A stretch of DNA of 53,556 nt from Patescibacteria group bacterium. GTDB lineage: Bacteria; Patescibacteriota; Minisyncoccia; UBA6257; GWB1-50-10. Below, one piece after another: positions 42,249-50,049 of the stretch. The notes beneath the pieces are model-generated. The model did not search any database, was not told the DNA's origin, and saw only the letters and a program-made list of their open reading frames with translations. The stretch is from positions 1 to 53,556 of the forward strand of contig JASEIC010000003.1 of assembly GCA_030017555.1 (NCBI GenBank), written 5' to 3'. How positions within the stretch are numbered: the first letter of the stretch is position 1; the number at the start of each line of letters is the position of its first letter. A program made the translations under genes and the position numbers.

Positions 42249-43529
42249 ATGAAAATCAAAAATTTTAACAACCTTGCTTTAACGCCTATCCGTAAAAATC
42301 TTCTGGAAATAATAGAGGCGGGACTTCAGGCAATTGATACAAAAATTGTTTTGGAAAAAAACATAAAATATGAAAATAATAGACTTTTTATCAATGAGCA
42401 AGTTTTTGAAATTTTACCGCAGAATAAGGTTTTGGTTATTGGAATAGGTAAGTGTTCGTTTGACGCGGGTCTCGCAATGGAAAAAATCCTTGGTGATCGA
42501 ATAAATGACGGCATTGTTTTTGATATTCGCGGCGGGCAGTTAAAGAAACTAAAATCTTTTGTCGGTACTCATCCATATCCCAGTGATAAAAATGTTGATG
42601 CGACAAAGGAGATAATAAAATTACTTTCTAATTTGGAGAAGGAAGATTTAGTAATTTTTATTATTTCGGGTGGCGGGTCAACTTTACTTTGTCAGCCCAC
42701 CAATTTTGAGCCGGAAGAAGAAACGAATCTTATTAAATATTTATTTAAAGCTGGCGCCGACATAGAAAAAATAAATATTGTTCGTAAACACATTTCTTTG
42801 GCTCGTGGCGGTAATCTTGCAAAATTTGCTTATCCGTCGCGAGCGGTATCGCTTATTTTTTCAGACGTGCCCGGCGATAATTTAGAATTTATTGCGTCCG
42901 GTCCAACCGTGAGAGATACCACGACTGTTGTCCAGGCCGAAGATTTGTTAAGAAAATATAACGCAAGAGAGATGGGTGATTTTAAAGGGCAATTAGTTGA
43001 AACGCCTAAGGAAGATAAATATTTTGAGAATTTGAAAAATATTTTGATTGTTACTAATCGGATTGCGTTGGATGTTATGGTAAAAAAAGCAAATGAATTT
43101 GGTTTTAAATCAAAAATTATGACAAATCAATTATATGGAGAGGCGCGTGAAATTGGCAAAAAAGTAATAAATGATTTAGAAATAGCCGGCCCTCGAGCAG
43201 CATTATTTTATGGAGGCGAAACAACAGTTTCAATAAAAGTCAGCGGCAAGGGTGGTCGTAATCAGGAACTGGTTTTGTCCGCGCTTCGGTTTGTAGGCGA
43301 TAATCAGATTGTGGCGTCAATTGCTTCAGATGGTCGTGACAATACTGAATTTGGCGGCGCAATTTGTGATAAAATAACCAAAGAAAGAGCGCAAAGGTTA
43401 AATTTGGATCCAAAAAAACATTTAGAGGAAAATAATTCGTTCGAATTTTTCTCTAAAACTGGTGATTATCTCTTAACAGGAGATACCGGATCAAATGTTT
43501 CGGATTTAATTATTGCTATCAATGAATAA
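42249..43529 (+). CDS. Glycerate 2-kinase (type-2, MOFRL-containing)
   Basis: A 426-residue protein of the DUF4147/MOFRL family. VLVIGIGKCSFDAGLAME and GTHPYPSDKNVDATKEI in the N-terminal domain, FIISGGGSTLLCQP as the nucleotide loop, VRKHISLARGGNLAKFAYP, SDVPGDNLEFIASGPT, and the MOFRL part GKGGRNQELVLSAL...SDGRDN. It phosphorylates glycerate, usually at C2, giving 2-phosphoglycerate, which enolase (48244) and PpsA (43658) can carry to pyruvate. It is spaced by 128 bp of structured DNA from ppsA. Confidence 0.92.
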   Translation: MKIKNFNNLALTPIRKNLLEIIEAGLQAIDTKIVLEKNIKYENNRLFINEQVFEILPQNKVLVIGIGKCSFDAGLAMEKILGDRINDGIVFDIRGGQLKKLKSFVGTHPYPSDKNVDATKEIIKLLSNLEKEDLVIFIISGGGSTLLCQPTNFEPEEETNLIKYLFKAGADIEKINIVRKHISLARGGNLAKFAYPSRAVSLIFSDVPGDNLEFIASGPTVRDTTTVVQAEDLLRKYNAREMGDFKGQLVETPKEDKYFENLKNILIVTNRIALDVMVKKANEFGFKSKIMTNQLYGEAREIGKKVINDLEIAGPRAALFYGGETTVSIKVSGKGGRNQELVLSALRFVGDNQIVASIASDGRDNTEFGGAICDKITKERAQRLNLDPKKHLEENNSFEFFSKTGDYLLTGDTGSNVSDLIIAINE

Positions 43530-43530
43530 C

Positions 43531-43657
43531 CCCTCACCCTTCAAAGATTGTTTAATACAAAAATCAAAAACATCCTTATGAATCATAAGCAATTAAAAAC
43601 AACAAGTTCCAAAACGCTTCTCTGGTCGCGAAGCGACTTATCTTTGAAAGGTGAGGG
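43531..43657 (+). promoter_or_regulatory. Inverted-repeat leader that covers the ppsA ribosome-binding site
   Basis: An 18-nt arm at 43531-43548 (CCCTCACCCTTCAAAGAT) pairs with 43640-43657 at 17 of 18 positions. The right arm contains the Shine-Dalgarno AAAGGTGAGGG and touches the ppsA ATG. Between the arms (about 90 nt) lies an inner hairpin GTCGC-GAA-GCGAC. In RNA the closed form would hide the ribosome-binding site. It could be a translational switch or a terminator-like structure; no known riboswitch class was recognised. Confidence 0.6.
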
Positions 43658-46066
43658 ATGAATAAAAAACAAAAATTAATACTTTGGTTTAAAGATATTG
43701 GCATTGAAGATGTGCCTCTTGTTGGAGGAAAAAATGCGTCTTTAGGCGAAATGATAAAAAATTTAGTGCCTAAAGGAATGAATATTCCCGATGGTTTTGT
43801 CGTAACGGCTTATGCTTATCAAAAATTTTTAGAAAAAACGGGTTTAAAGCAGTTTATTAAAAAAACATTAACCGGGTTAAACACAAAGAATCTTTCTGAT
43901 TTATCGAAGCGCGCTAAGCTTATTCGCGAAACTTTTAAAAAAACAGAATTTTCAGAAGATTTAAAAATGGAAATTGTTAAAGCTTATCGAATTTTCGATA
44001 AGTTATATCCGGGCACGGTTGATGTGGCGGTCAGGTCAAGCGCGACGGCCGAGGATTTGCCTGGCGCGAGTTTTGCTGGTGAACATGAAACTTATTTGAA
44101 CATCAGAGGCGAAAAAGAAGTTTTAAAAGCGGTTCGAGCCGCCATGGCGTCACTTTTTACTGACCGGGCTATTTCTTATCGGGTTGATAAAGGATTTGAT
44201 CATTTTAAGGTAGCCCTTTCAGTGGGTGTCCAGAAAATGGTTCGTTCCGACCTTCATTCTTCGGGTGTAATGTTTACGCTTGATACTGAATCGGGTTTTA
44301 AAGATATTGTGCTTATTAACGGTTCGTGGGGTTTGGGAGAAATGATTGTTCAGGGAGAAGTGACGCCCGATGAGTTTCTTGTTTTTAAAAGGAAAATTGG
44401 AATTGCCTCAAAACCAATTATTGATAAAAAGCTCGGTCAAAAAAATCGGAAAATGATTTATTCAACCGGCGCCGGCATTAAGAAAACAAAAATTATCCCG
44501 ACATCTCAAAAAGAAAAGCAAACTTTTGTGCTTAATGATCAAGAAATTTTAAAACTTGCTAAATGGGCCAAGTTTATTGAAGACCATTATACAAAAAAAC
44601 GCGGCAAATGGACGCCAATGGATATTGAGTGGGCAAAAGACGGAAAAACCGGTGAGCTTTTTATTGTTCAAGCTCGGCCGGAAACTGTTCATGCGGAAAG
44701 AGATTTTTCAAAAATTAAAGAATACACAAGAAAAGAAAATGGCGCTTTACTGGTTCAAGGCGCTTCGGTTGGGAGCAAGATTGTTACTGGTAAAGTTAAT
44801 ATTATTTTGGACGCGAAAAATATAAAAACTTTTAAAAAAGACGAGGTGCTTGTAACTGATATGACTGATCCTGATTGGGAACCGATTATGAAAATTGCTT
44901 CGGCTATTATTACCGATAAGGGCGGTCGGACATCTCATGCGGCTATTGTTTCGCGCGAATTAGGCATTCCTTGTATTGTTGGGACGGAAAATGCGACTCG
45001 TAAATTAAAAACCGGGCAGGTCGTTACAGTTGATACAACCGGCAGTAAGGGATATGTTTTTGCCGGCGTTTTGAAATTTAGTGTAAATGAGCGCGATGTA
45101 AAAAAGCTGCCATCCGCCAGTTGGCGGACGAAAACTAAAATTATGGTGAATATAGCAACGCCAGATACGGCTTTTGAAAAATCATTTTTACCGACTTCGG
45201 GCGTTGGTCTTGCTCGAGAAGAATTTATTATTGCTTCAGAGATCGGCATTCATCCAAACGCACTTCTTGATTTTAGAAATCTTAAAGACAAAAAACTTAT
45301 TGCCGTCATTGGAAAAAAAACAGTTGGCTATGATGATAAAATTAAATTTTATGTTGATAAATTAGCATACGGTATTGCTAAAATCTGCGTGGCTTTTTAT
45401 CCAAAGTCAGTAATTGTAAGATTTTCTGATTTTAAGACTAATGAATATCGAACGCTTTTAGGCGGTGATATTTATGAACCGAATGAAGAAAATCCAATGA
45501 TTGGTTGGCGTGGCGCTTCGCGTTATTATCATCCAAAATTTGCGAAGGCCTTTGCGCTTGAGTGTAGGGCAATTAAGAAAGTTAGAGGCGAAATGGGTTT
45601 GGATAATATAATTCCAATGATTCCATTTTGCCGAACAGTTGAAGAAGGGCAAAAGGTAATTGAGATTATGGTTCAAAACGGCCTTGATCGCAAAAAAGAC
45701 AAAACTTTAAAAGTTTATGTAATGTGTGAAATACCATCAAATGTTATTTTAGCCGATAAGTTTTTAGATATTTTTGACGGTATGTCTATTGGTTCTAATG
45801 ATTTGACCCAGCTTACGGTTGGTATTGATCGCGATGGCAACGAGCTTATTCGCGGTATTGCTAACGAAAAAGACGAATCAGTAAAAACTTTAATTCGGGA
45901 AGTTATTCAAGTTTGTAAAAAACGAAAAAAATATATTGGCATTTGCGGACAGGGTCCGTCAGATTATCCTGATTTTGCGGAATTTTTAGTCAAACAAGGA
46001 ATTGAAAGCATATCATTGAATCCCGACACAGTCATAAAAACGATTTTGATGATTAGTAAGAAATAA
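43658..46066 (+). CDS. ppsA: Phosphoenolpyruvate synthase
   Basis: An 802-residue protein of normal length. ATP-grasp N-terminus (VPLVGGKNASLGEMI, AVRSSATAEDLPGASFAGEHET), phosphohistidine domain GGRTSHAAIVSRELGIPCIVG with catalytic H427, and the C-terminal TIM barrel (DGMSIGSNDLTQLTVGIDRD, GICGQGPSDYPDFAEF with the catalytic Cys). It interconverts pyruvate + ATP and PEP + AMP + Pi; in fermenting cells it may run toward ATP. Residues 486-491 (SASWRT) are encoded by a palindromic element and look like an in-frame insert in the linker before the barrel. Confidence 0.95.
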   Translation: MNKKQKLILWFKDIGIEDVPLVGGKNASLGEMIKNLVPKGMNIPDGFVVTAYAYQKFLEKTGLKQFIKKTLTGLNTKNLSDLSKRAKLIRETFKKTEFSEDLKMEIVKAYRIFDKLYPGTVDVAVRSSATAEDLPGASFAGEHETYLNIRGEKEVLKAVRAAMASLFTDRAISYRVDKGFDHFKVALSVGVQKMVRSDLHSSGVMFTLDTESGFKDIVLINGSWGLGEMIVQGEVTPDEFLVFKRKIGIASKPIIDKKLGQKNRKMIYSTGAGIKKTKIIPTSQKEKQTFVLNDQEILKLAKWAKFIEDHYTKKRGKWTPMDIEWAKDGKTGELFIVQARPETVHAERDFSKIKEYTRKENGALLVQGASVGSKIVTGKVNIILDAKNIKTFKKDEVLVTDMTDPDWEPIMKIASAIITDKGGRTSHAAIVSRELGIPCIVGTENATRKLKTGQVVTVDTTGSKGYVFAGVLKFSVNERDVKKLPSASWRTKTKIMVNIATPDTAFEKSFLPTSGVGLAREEFIIASEIGIHPNALLDFRNLKDKKLIAVIGKKTVGYDDKIKFYVDKLAYGIAKICVAFYPKSVIVRFSDFKTNEYRTLLGGDIYEPNEENPMIGWRGASRYYHPKFAKAFALECRAIKKVRGEMGLDNIIPMIPFCRTVEEGQKVIEIMVQNGLDRKKDKTLKVYVMCEIPSNVILADKFLDIFDGMSIGSNDLTQLTVGIDRDGNELIRGIANEKDESVKTLIREVIQVCKKRKKYIGICGQGPSDYPDFAEFLVKQGIESISLNPDTVIKTILMISKK
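45113..45128. repeat. Palindromic element in frame inside ppsA
   Basis: TCCGCCAGTTGGCGGA: 7-bp stem with a 2-nt centre. The same 16-mer occurs in the tRNA-Lys-derived fragment at 34482-34497. Here it is read as Ser-Ala-Ser-Trp-Arg in the linker between the phosphohistidine domain and the barrel. Confidence 0.75.
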
Positions 46067-46078
46067 AATAAGTTATTT

Positions 46079-46357
46079 ATGGCGATTATCAAGAAAAAAT
46101 GTTGGCCGGAATGGTTTGATAAATTTTGTTCGGGCGAAAGAACATTTGAATTAAGATTAGCTGATTTTGATCTTAAGGACGGTGATATTCTTTTGTTTGA
46201 AGAATATGATCCAAAATTAAAGAAATATACAGGAAGAGAAGCTAGATTTAAATGTATAAAAGTTGAACATTCCGCTCAAAATCCTTTGCAATTTTATGAT
46301 GTTGAAGATGTAAAAAAACATGGTTTTTGGATTATTAAATTAAAAAAAGAAAAATAG
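46079..46357 (+). CDS. DUF3850/ASCH-like (PUA-fold) protein
   Basis: A 92-residue protein matching the DUF3850 pattern: KKKCWPEWFDKFCSGERTFELRLADFDLKDGDILLFEEYD, then GREARFKCIKV and DVEDVKKHGFWIIKL. ASCH/PUA-like domains often bind RNA or modified bases. It is 12 bp after ppsA and followed by a terminator, so it is probably the last gene of that unit. The role is unknown. Confidence 0.75.
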   Translation: MAIIKKKCWPEWFDKFCSGERTFELRLADFDLKDGDILLFEEYDPKLKKYTGREARFKCIKVEHSAQNPLQFYDVEDVKKHGFWIIKLKKEK

Positions 46358-46368
46358 TATAGAAAATA

Positions 46369-46391
46369 AAAAGCCCCGATATGGGGCTTTT
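46369..46391 (+). terminator. Terminator of the ppsA unit
   Basis: Perfect stem AAAAGCCCC / GGGGCTTTT with a 5-nt loop. Confidence 0.92.
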
Positions 46392-46467
46392 GAATTAGTG
46401 CAAATTGACAATCAAATATTAGTTATGTTTAACTGTATAAGGTTCAAAAGTAATTTAAAAACTAAAC

Positions 46468-46758
46468 ATGAAAGGAAATATAGAAACGAGTGAATTTTTT
46501 TCAATAAATAAAGGAGATTTGTTAGTAATCAGGATAGTGGGAATGTCTGGTAAATATATTGCTGAAGTGATTAGAAAATATCCTTTGAAGCTTAAAGTTA
46601 CGGAAGCCGGCCCATTTGCTAAACTGATTCAAAAAGATTTAAAATTAAACAAGCTTCTTCATGAAGCAGTTGTTTCTGGGAAGCCGCTTATTTCAGGATT
46701 GAAGTGTCTCGGTGTTATTGATAATAAACTTCATGAGATATTGCCATTTGAAAATTAA
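46468..46758 (+). CDS. Small protein of unknown function
   Basis: A 96-residue protein with no signal peptide or membrane helix: beta-rich start (GDLLVIRIVGMSGKYIAEVI) and a helix (LKLNKLLHEAVVSGKPLISG). The stretch is open with normal codon use and lies between terminators, just ahead of the glgC remnant. No family was recognised. Confidence 0.5.
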   Translation: MKGNIETSEFFSINKGDLLVIRIVGMSGKYIAEVIRKYPLKLKVTEAGPFAKLIQKDLKLNKLLHEAVVSGKPLISGLKCLGVIDNKLHEILPFEN

Positions 46759-46775
46759 CAAAAAAAGGATAATAA

Positions 46776-46909
46776 ATGAAAAATGTGATTGCAATAGTGC
46801 TTGCCGGCGGTGCGGGAAAACGTTTGCGCGTGCTTACGATAAAAGAAGCAAAACCCGCGGATTTTTTGTGGAAGATGGTATTACAATTGTAACCGCTGAT
46901 ATGTTTTAA
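46776..46909 (+). pseudogene. glgC remnant (glucose-1-phosphate adenylyltransferase)
   Basis: The ATG at 46776, with an AAGGA-type RBS, opens NVIAIVLAGGAGKRLRVLT..., then KEAKPA, the unmistakable nucleotidyltransferase start of GlgC (LAGGxGxRLxPLT...AKPAV), though Pro of the motif is now Val. After about 27 residues the homology jumps to another frame, RGFFVEDGITIVTADMF, which resembles the C-terminal end of GlgC, and stops at 46909. So roughly the middle 350 codons are gone and the two ends are joined out of frame. Confidence 0.75.
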
Positions 46910-46925
46910 AAAATAAGTGAAATAG

Positions 46926-46952
46926 AAAACCCCGAAATTTTTTCGGGGTTTT
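46926..46952. terminator. Bidirectional terminator between glgC remnant and prs
   Basis: Perfect 12-bp stem (AAAACCCCGAAA / TTTCGGGGTTTT) with a 3-nt loop; symmetric A and T runs, so it can serve both the glgC remnant and prs. Confidence 0.93.
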
Positions 46953-46975
46953 ATTATTTTAAAATAATTAAAATT

Positions 46976-47983
46976 TCATTCTATTGGCGACGTATTAAAC
47001 ATACCATCAATTTCACTGATTGATTGATGGGTGTGATTTCGGTAAATAGTTTCACCAATTAATTCGCCAGCTGAAACAATCTCAATAAAATTGGATGGTA
47101 GATTACTTTTTTCGTGGTTAATCGAATCAGTAATGAAGATTTGTTTTATGCCTGCTTCCATTAAATTTTCAATTGCTTTTTCGGCAAAAATACCATGAGT
47201 TGCGCAAATATATATATCGTTTTGTTCGGCGCTTATTTCATCTAATTTCAATACTACTTTAATAATCGTGCCGGCAGTAGAAATCATATCTTCAGGAATT
47301 AGTAGAGTTCTGCCGGAGACAAAACCAATAATATCTCTAATATATGCGTGATCATCTTTATCCCGTCGTTTATCAGCCATAGCAAACGTATCGCAGTTTA
47401 AGCGTTTTGCAAAAATACTTGCAAGTTTCGCGCCTCCGGCATCGGCAGCAAGAGGTTCTAATTTTGAAAGATCTCCGCCAATACGTATTTCAAGATGCCG
47501 ACAGAATATTTCTGTGGGGTAAATAAGATCTACTGGAATTTCAAAAAAACCTTGAATTTGAGGAAAATGAGGATGAAGAATAATCGCGTGTTTTCTTGGG
47601 GTGGCGCCCATAGCAGCTTCAATTTCTTTGGCATTTTCTTTGGCAGTGATTGCCACTCTCGGTCTATCTTTTTTATCTTGTCGCAATCCGCCCATATAAG
47701 GTATAACCGCAGTAAGAGAATCAGCTGAAGCACGCGCTACGGCATTGAGTAGTAGTTTTAAATATTTAAAGTTGGATTCGGGTGAGTTAGTTGATTGTAT
47801 GATATAAACGTCAGCGCCTCGCACATTTTCCATAATTTGCGGTAAAAACTCGCCATCACAGAACTTAATATCTTTCCACAAAGTGAGTTTGAATGGTTTT
47901 TTGGATAATTCACTGATTCTTTTTTCTGCCCCTTCTTTTAACGTGGCAGCACAAGCTGGTCCAGCAATAACTACAAGTTCCAT
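46976..47983 (-). CDS. prs: Ribose-phosphate pyrophosphokinase
   Basis: A 335-residue protein. Two phosphoribosyltransferase-like domains: DGEFLPQIMENVRGADVYIIQ, TAVIPYMGGLRQDKKDRPR (the flexible loop region), and the PRPP loop LIPEDMISTAGTI, where the usual DDMIDTAGT is EDMISTAGT. It makes PRPP from ribose 5-phosphate and ATP for nucleotide synthesis. It starts with an AGGAG ribosome-binding site 6 nt before the ATG, and a clear promoter lies upstream. The variant loop suggests a divergent (class II or III-like) enzyme. Confidence 0.9.
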   Translation of the reverse strand: MELVVIAGPACAATLKEGAEKRISELSKKPFKLTLWKDIKFCDGEFLPQIMENVRGADVYIIQSTNSPESNFKYLKLLLNAVARASADSLTAVIPYMGGLRQDKKDRPRVAITAKENAKEIEAAMGATPRKHAIILHPHFPQIQGFFEIPVDLIYPTEIFCRHLEIRIGGDLSKLEPLAADAGGAKLASIFAKRLNCDTFAMADKRRDKDDHAYIRDIIGFVSGRTLLIPEDMISTAGTIIKVVLKLDEISAEQNDIYICATHGIFAEKAIENLMEAGIKQIFITDSINHEKSNLPSNFIEIVSAGELIGETIYRNHTHQSISEIDGMFNTSPIE

Positions 47984-48025
47984 TATTTCTCCTAATATAA
48001 GATTAGATTTTAAATTTCTGTTTCT

Positions 48026-48055
48026 AGTATAAACTTAAAAAGTTTTATTTGTCAA
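48026..48055 (-). promoter_or_regulatory. Promoter of prs
   Basis: On the minus strand, TTGACA (48050-48055), 18-bp spacer, TATACT (48026-48031). The -35 box abuts the hairpin element at 48055-48110. Confidence 0.65.
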
Positions 48056-48110
48056 CTCGGTACTACAACTTCAGCGTAAAAAATGCATCACTGAAGTTGT
48101 AGTGCTGGGT
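48055..48110. repeat. 20-bp hairpin element with G-U pairs
   Basis: Arms 48055-48074 and 48091-48110 share the perfect core CTACAACTTCAG / CTGAAGTTGTAG. The three remaining mismatches in the outer part are all G-U pairs when read as RNA (plus strand), so all 20 positions pair around a 16-nt loop. A GTAGTAAAATT string follows, similar to the DNA beside the element at 34559. Confidence 0.65.
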
Positions 48111-48154
48111 CAATTTTGTAGTAAAATTCCAATTCATTTTATTGTATGCTTTAT

Positions 48155-48214
48155 CTCCACACCTTCCTGCGTGGTGTTGAACCCCGCGGGAAGGGTATTC
48201 TGGAAGGTGTGGGG
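48155..48214. repeat. Inverted repeat upstream of enolase
   Basis: Arms CTCCACACCTTCC (48155-48167) and GGAAGGTGTGGGG (48202-48214), 12 of 13 pairing, enclose 34 nt with a GC-rich centre. It lies just before the -10 box of eno, so it is a DNA element or the end of another transcript rather than part of the eno leader. Confidence 0.6.
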
Positions 48215-48229
48215 ATTTATCGAATAAGC

Positions 48230-48235
48230 TATAAT
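48230..48235 (+). promoter_or_regulatory. -10 box 8 nt before eno start
   Basis: A perfect TATAAT ends 8 nt before the ATG of eno; the message should be leaderless or nearly so. No clear -35. Confidence 0.5.
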
Positions 48236-48243
48236 TAAATTAA

Positions 48244-49446
48244 ATGAAAATAAAAGATATAATTTTGCGTGAAATTTTTAATTCTCGCGGTGAACCGGTT
48301 TTAGAAGTCGGCATTGAAGACTCGTTGGGACATAAATTTATTGCCCAAAATCCTTATGGCGTGAGTCGCGGTAGGAACGAGGCTTTGGTTTTTTCTTATG
48401 AGCGCGCAAAAAAAGTTTTAAACGGCGGTTTGGCTCGTGAAATCGTTAAAAAAAGTTTTGGATCAGTCAGAAGTTTTGATCATCTTCTTTTTAATTTTGA
48501 CGGTACTTGTCAGAAAGAAAAAATTGGCGGTAATTTAGCGTTGGGATTGTCAGTGGCGTTTGCGCGAGGATTGGCTTACGAAAGAGGGCAAGTATTGTGG
48601 GAGCTTTTGAATGAAGAATTTTTTTCGAGTCGGCCTTTTCGCAACCATCCTTTAATTTTTTCTAATCTTATAAATGGCGGCGCTCACGCCAATAATAATC
48701 TTGATTTTCAAGAATATATGGTGGTGGTGAAAATTACCGGTTCAGTAAGAGATACCGTGGAAAAACTTATAAATTTTTACAAAAGACTTGGCAGCCTTTT
48801 GGAAAAGAAATTCAAAAAAAACGGATTAATTATTGGCGATGAAGGCGGATATTCTTTAGAATTTGAAAATAATTTTGAACCAATTACTATTCTCGAAAGT
48901 TTTATTGAAAAGGAACGACTAGTCGGAAAATACAGCATTGGATTAGATATTGCCGCTTCCAATTTTTACAGTAATGGCCGTTATTCTTTTGAAGGCAAGA
49001 GAATTTCAAAAAAAGATTTATATAATCAATATGTTGAATATTTTAAAAAATCTAAGTTTTTGTTTTCAATTGAAGATCCTTTTGAAGAACGCGATATTCA
49101 ATCTTTTAAAGACTTGGCGAGCGAGCTTAATGATAAGCTTACGATCGGCGACGATTTGACCGCCACTAATCCGGTCGCAATCCTCGCGCTTTCGAAAGCG
49201 AAAGTCATAAACGGCGTAATTATTAAACCTAATCAAATAGGCACTGTTACAGAAAGTTGCGAAGCAGTAAGAGTGGCGCACGAAAATGGAGTAAGGTGTA
49301 TAATTTCTCATCGTTCCGGAGAAACCGAGGATAATTTTATTATTAATCTTGCTCGAGCAAGCGGCGCTGATGGAGTGAAAATTGGAGCGCCTATTCGGGA
49401 AAGACTTTCAAAGTTCAATGAATTAATCAGGGTTTATGATAGGTAA
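48244..49446 (+). CDS. eno: Enolase (divergent)
   Basis: A 400-residue protein, slightly shorter than usual (410-430). Conserved parts: ILREIFNSRGEPVLEVG, NLINGGAHANNNLDFQEYM, GDEGGYSLEFENN, IGLDIAASNFY (metal Asp), FSIEDPFEERD (metal Glu), LTIGDDLTATNP (metal Asp), KPNQIGTVTE (catalytic Lys) and SHRSGETEDNF (His). The flexible loop is NPYGVSRGRNEA instead of the usual PSGASTGxxEA, but keeps the Ser that binds Mg2+. It converts 2-phosphoglycerate to PEP. Confidence 0.92.
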   Translation: MKIKDIILREIFNSRGEPVLEVGIEDSLGHKFIAQNPYGVSRGRNEALVFSYERAKKVLNGGLAREIVKKSFGSVRSFDHLLFNFDGTCQKEKIGGNLALGLSVAFARGLAYERGQVLWELLNEEFFSSRPFRNHPLIFSNLINGGAHANNNLDFQEYMVVVKITGSVRDTVEKLINFYKRLGSLLEKKFKKNGLIIGDEGGYSLEFENNFEPITILESFIEKERLVGKYSIGLDIAASNFYSNGRYSFEGKRISKKDLYNQYVEYFKKSKFLFSIEDPFEERDIQSFKDLASELNDKLTIGDDLTATNPVAILALSKAKVINGVIIKPNQIGTVTESCEAVRVAHENGVRCIISHRSGETEDNFIINLARASGADGVKIGAPIRERLSKFNELIRVYDR

Positions 49447-49483
49447 AAAATTAATATAATTCCAATTAAATATAATTAATAAC

Positions 49484-49863
49484 ATAATTAAAAAATTCGG
49501 TTTTTTAAAAAAGAAATTGTTTTTACTCGGCATACTGATAATTATTGTCGTGGTATTTTTTTTAATTTCAAATTCCAATAATAAAAACAACCCTGATTTA
49601 GTGATGGCGAAAAAAGCGACAATAAATCAAGAAGTTTCAATTACGGGCAAGATTAAATCAATAAAAAAAGTAGATTTGGGTTTTGAGCGAAGCGGGACCT
49701 TGAGCGAGGTTAAGGCAAAGATTGGAGATAAGATTAATGCTAATTCCATTATTTTAAAATTAGATATAAGCGAACTTATGGCTAAATTAAAATCAGCGGA
49801 AGCCGCATTAGAAGTTGAACGAGCAAAATTTGATGGATTAAAATTAGGAACGCGGCCGGCATT
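49484..49863 (+). pseudogene. HlyD/RND-type periplasmic adaptor, truncated remnant
   Basis: The frame reads KKFGFLKKKLFLLGILIIIV..., a membrane anchor, then ATINQEVSITGKIKSIKKVD and ERSGTLSEVKAKIGDKINAN, the biotinyl-lipoyl-like start of an efflux adaptor, and ends after LKLGTRPALE. Where an ATG is expected (49484) the codon is ATA, and only a TTG at 49517 could start translation. A full adaptor has some 350-500 residues, so hairpin and barrel domains are missing. It joins directly to a metG remnant. Confidence 0.75.
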
Positions 49864-50040
49864 GGAAAATTTTACAAACCGGAAAATCTTATTGGCCGGA
49901 AAATTGTGGTAGTGACTAATTTAGAGCCGCGGACGCTTATGGGTCTTGAAAGCCGGGGAATGCTTTTGGCGGCAGAGAACGGGGGAGTTGTTTTGCTTAT
50001 GCCGGATAAAGAAGTGCCGGCCGGCAGTTTAATTCATTAA
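49864..50040 (+). pseudogene. C-terminal tRNA-binding domain remnant of methionyl-tRNA synthetase
   Basis: In a frame different from the adaptor remnant: KFYKPENLIGRKIVVVTNLE, then MGLESRGMLLAAENGG and MPDKEVPAGSLIH, the OB-fold end of MetG (Trbp111-like). Only the last 58 or so residues are present and there is no start codon of its own. The intact metG would have to be elsewhere in the genome. Confidence 0.8.
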
Positions 50041-50049
50041 TTTTAATCT

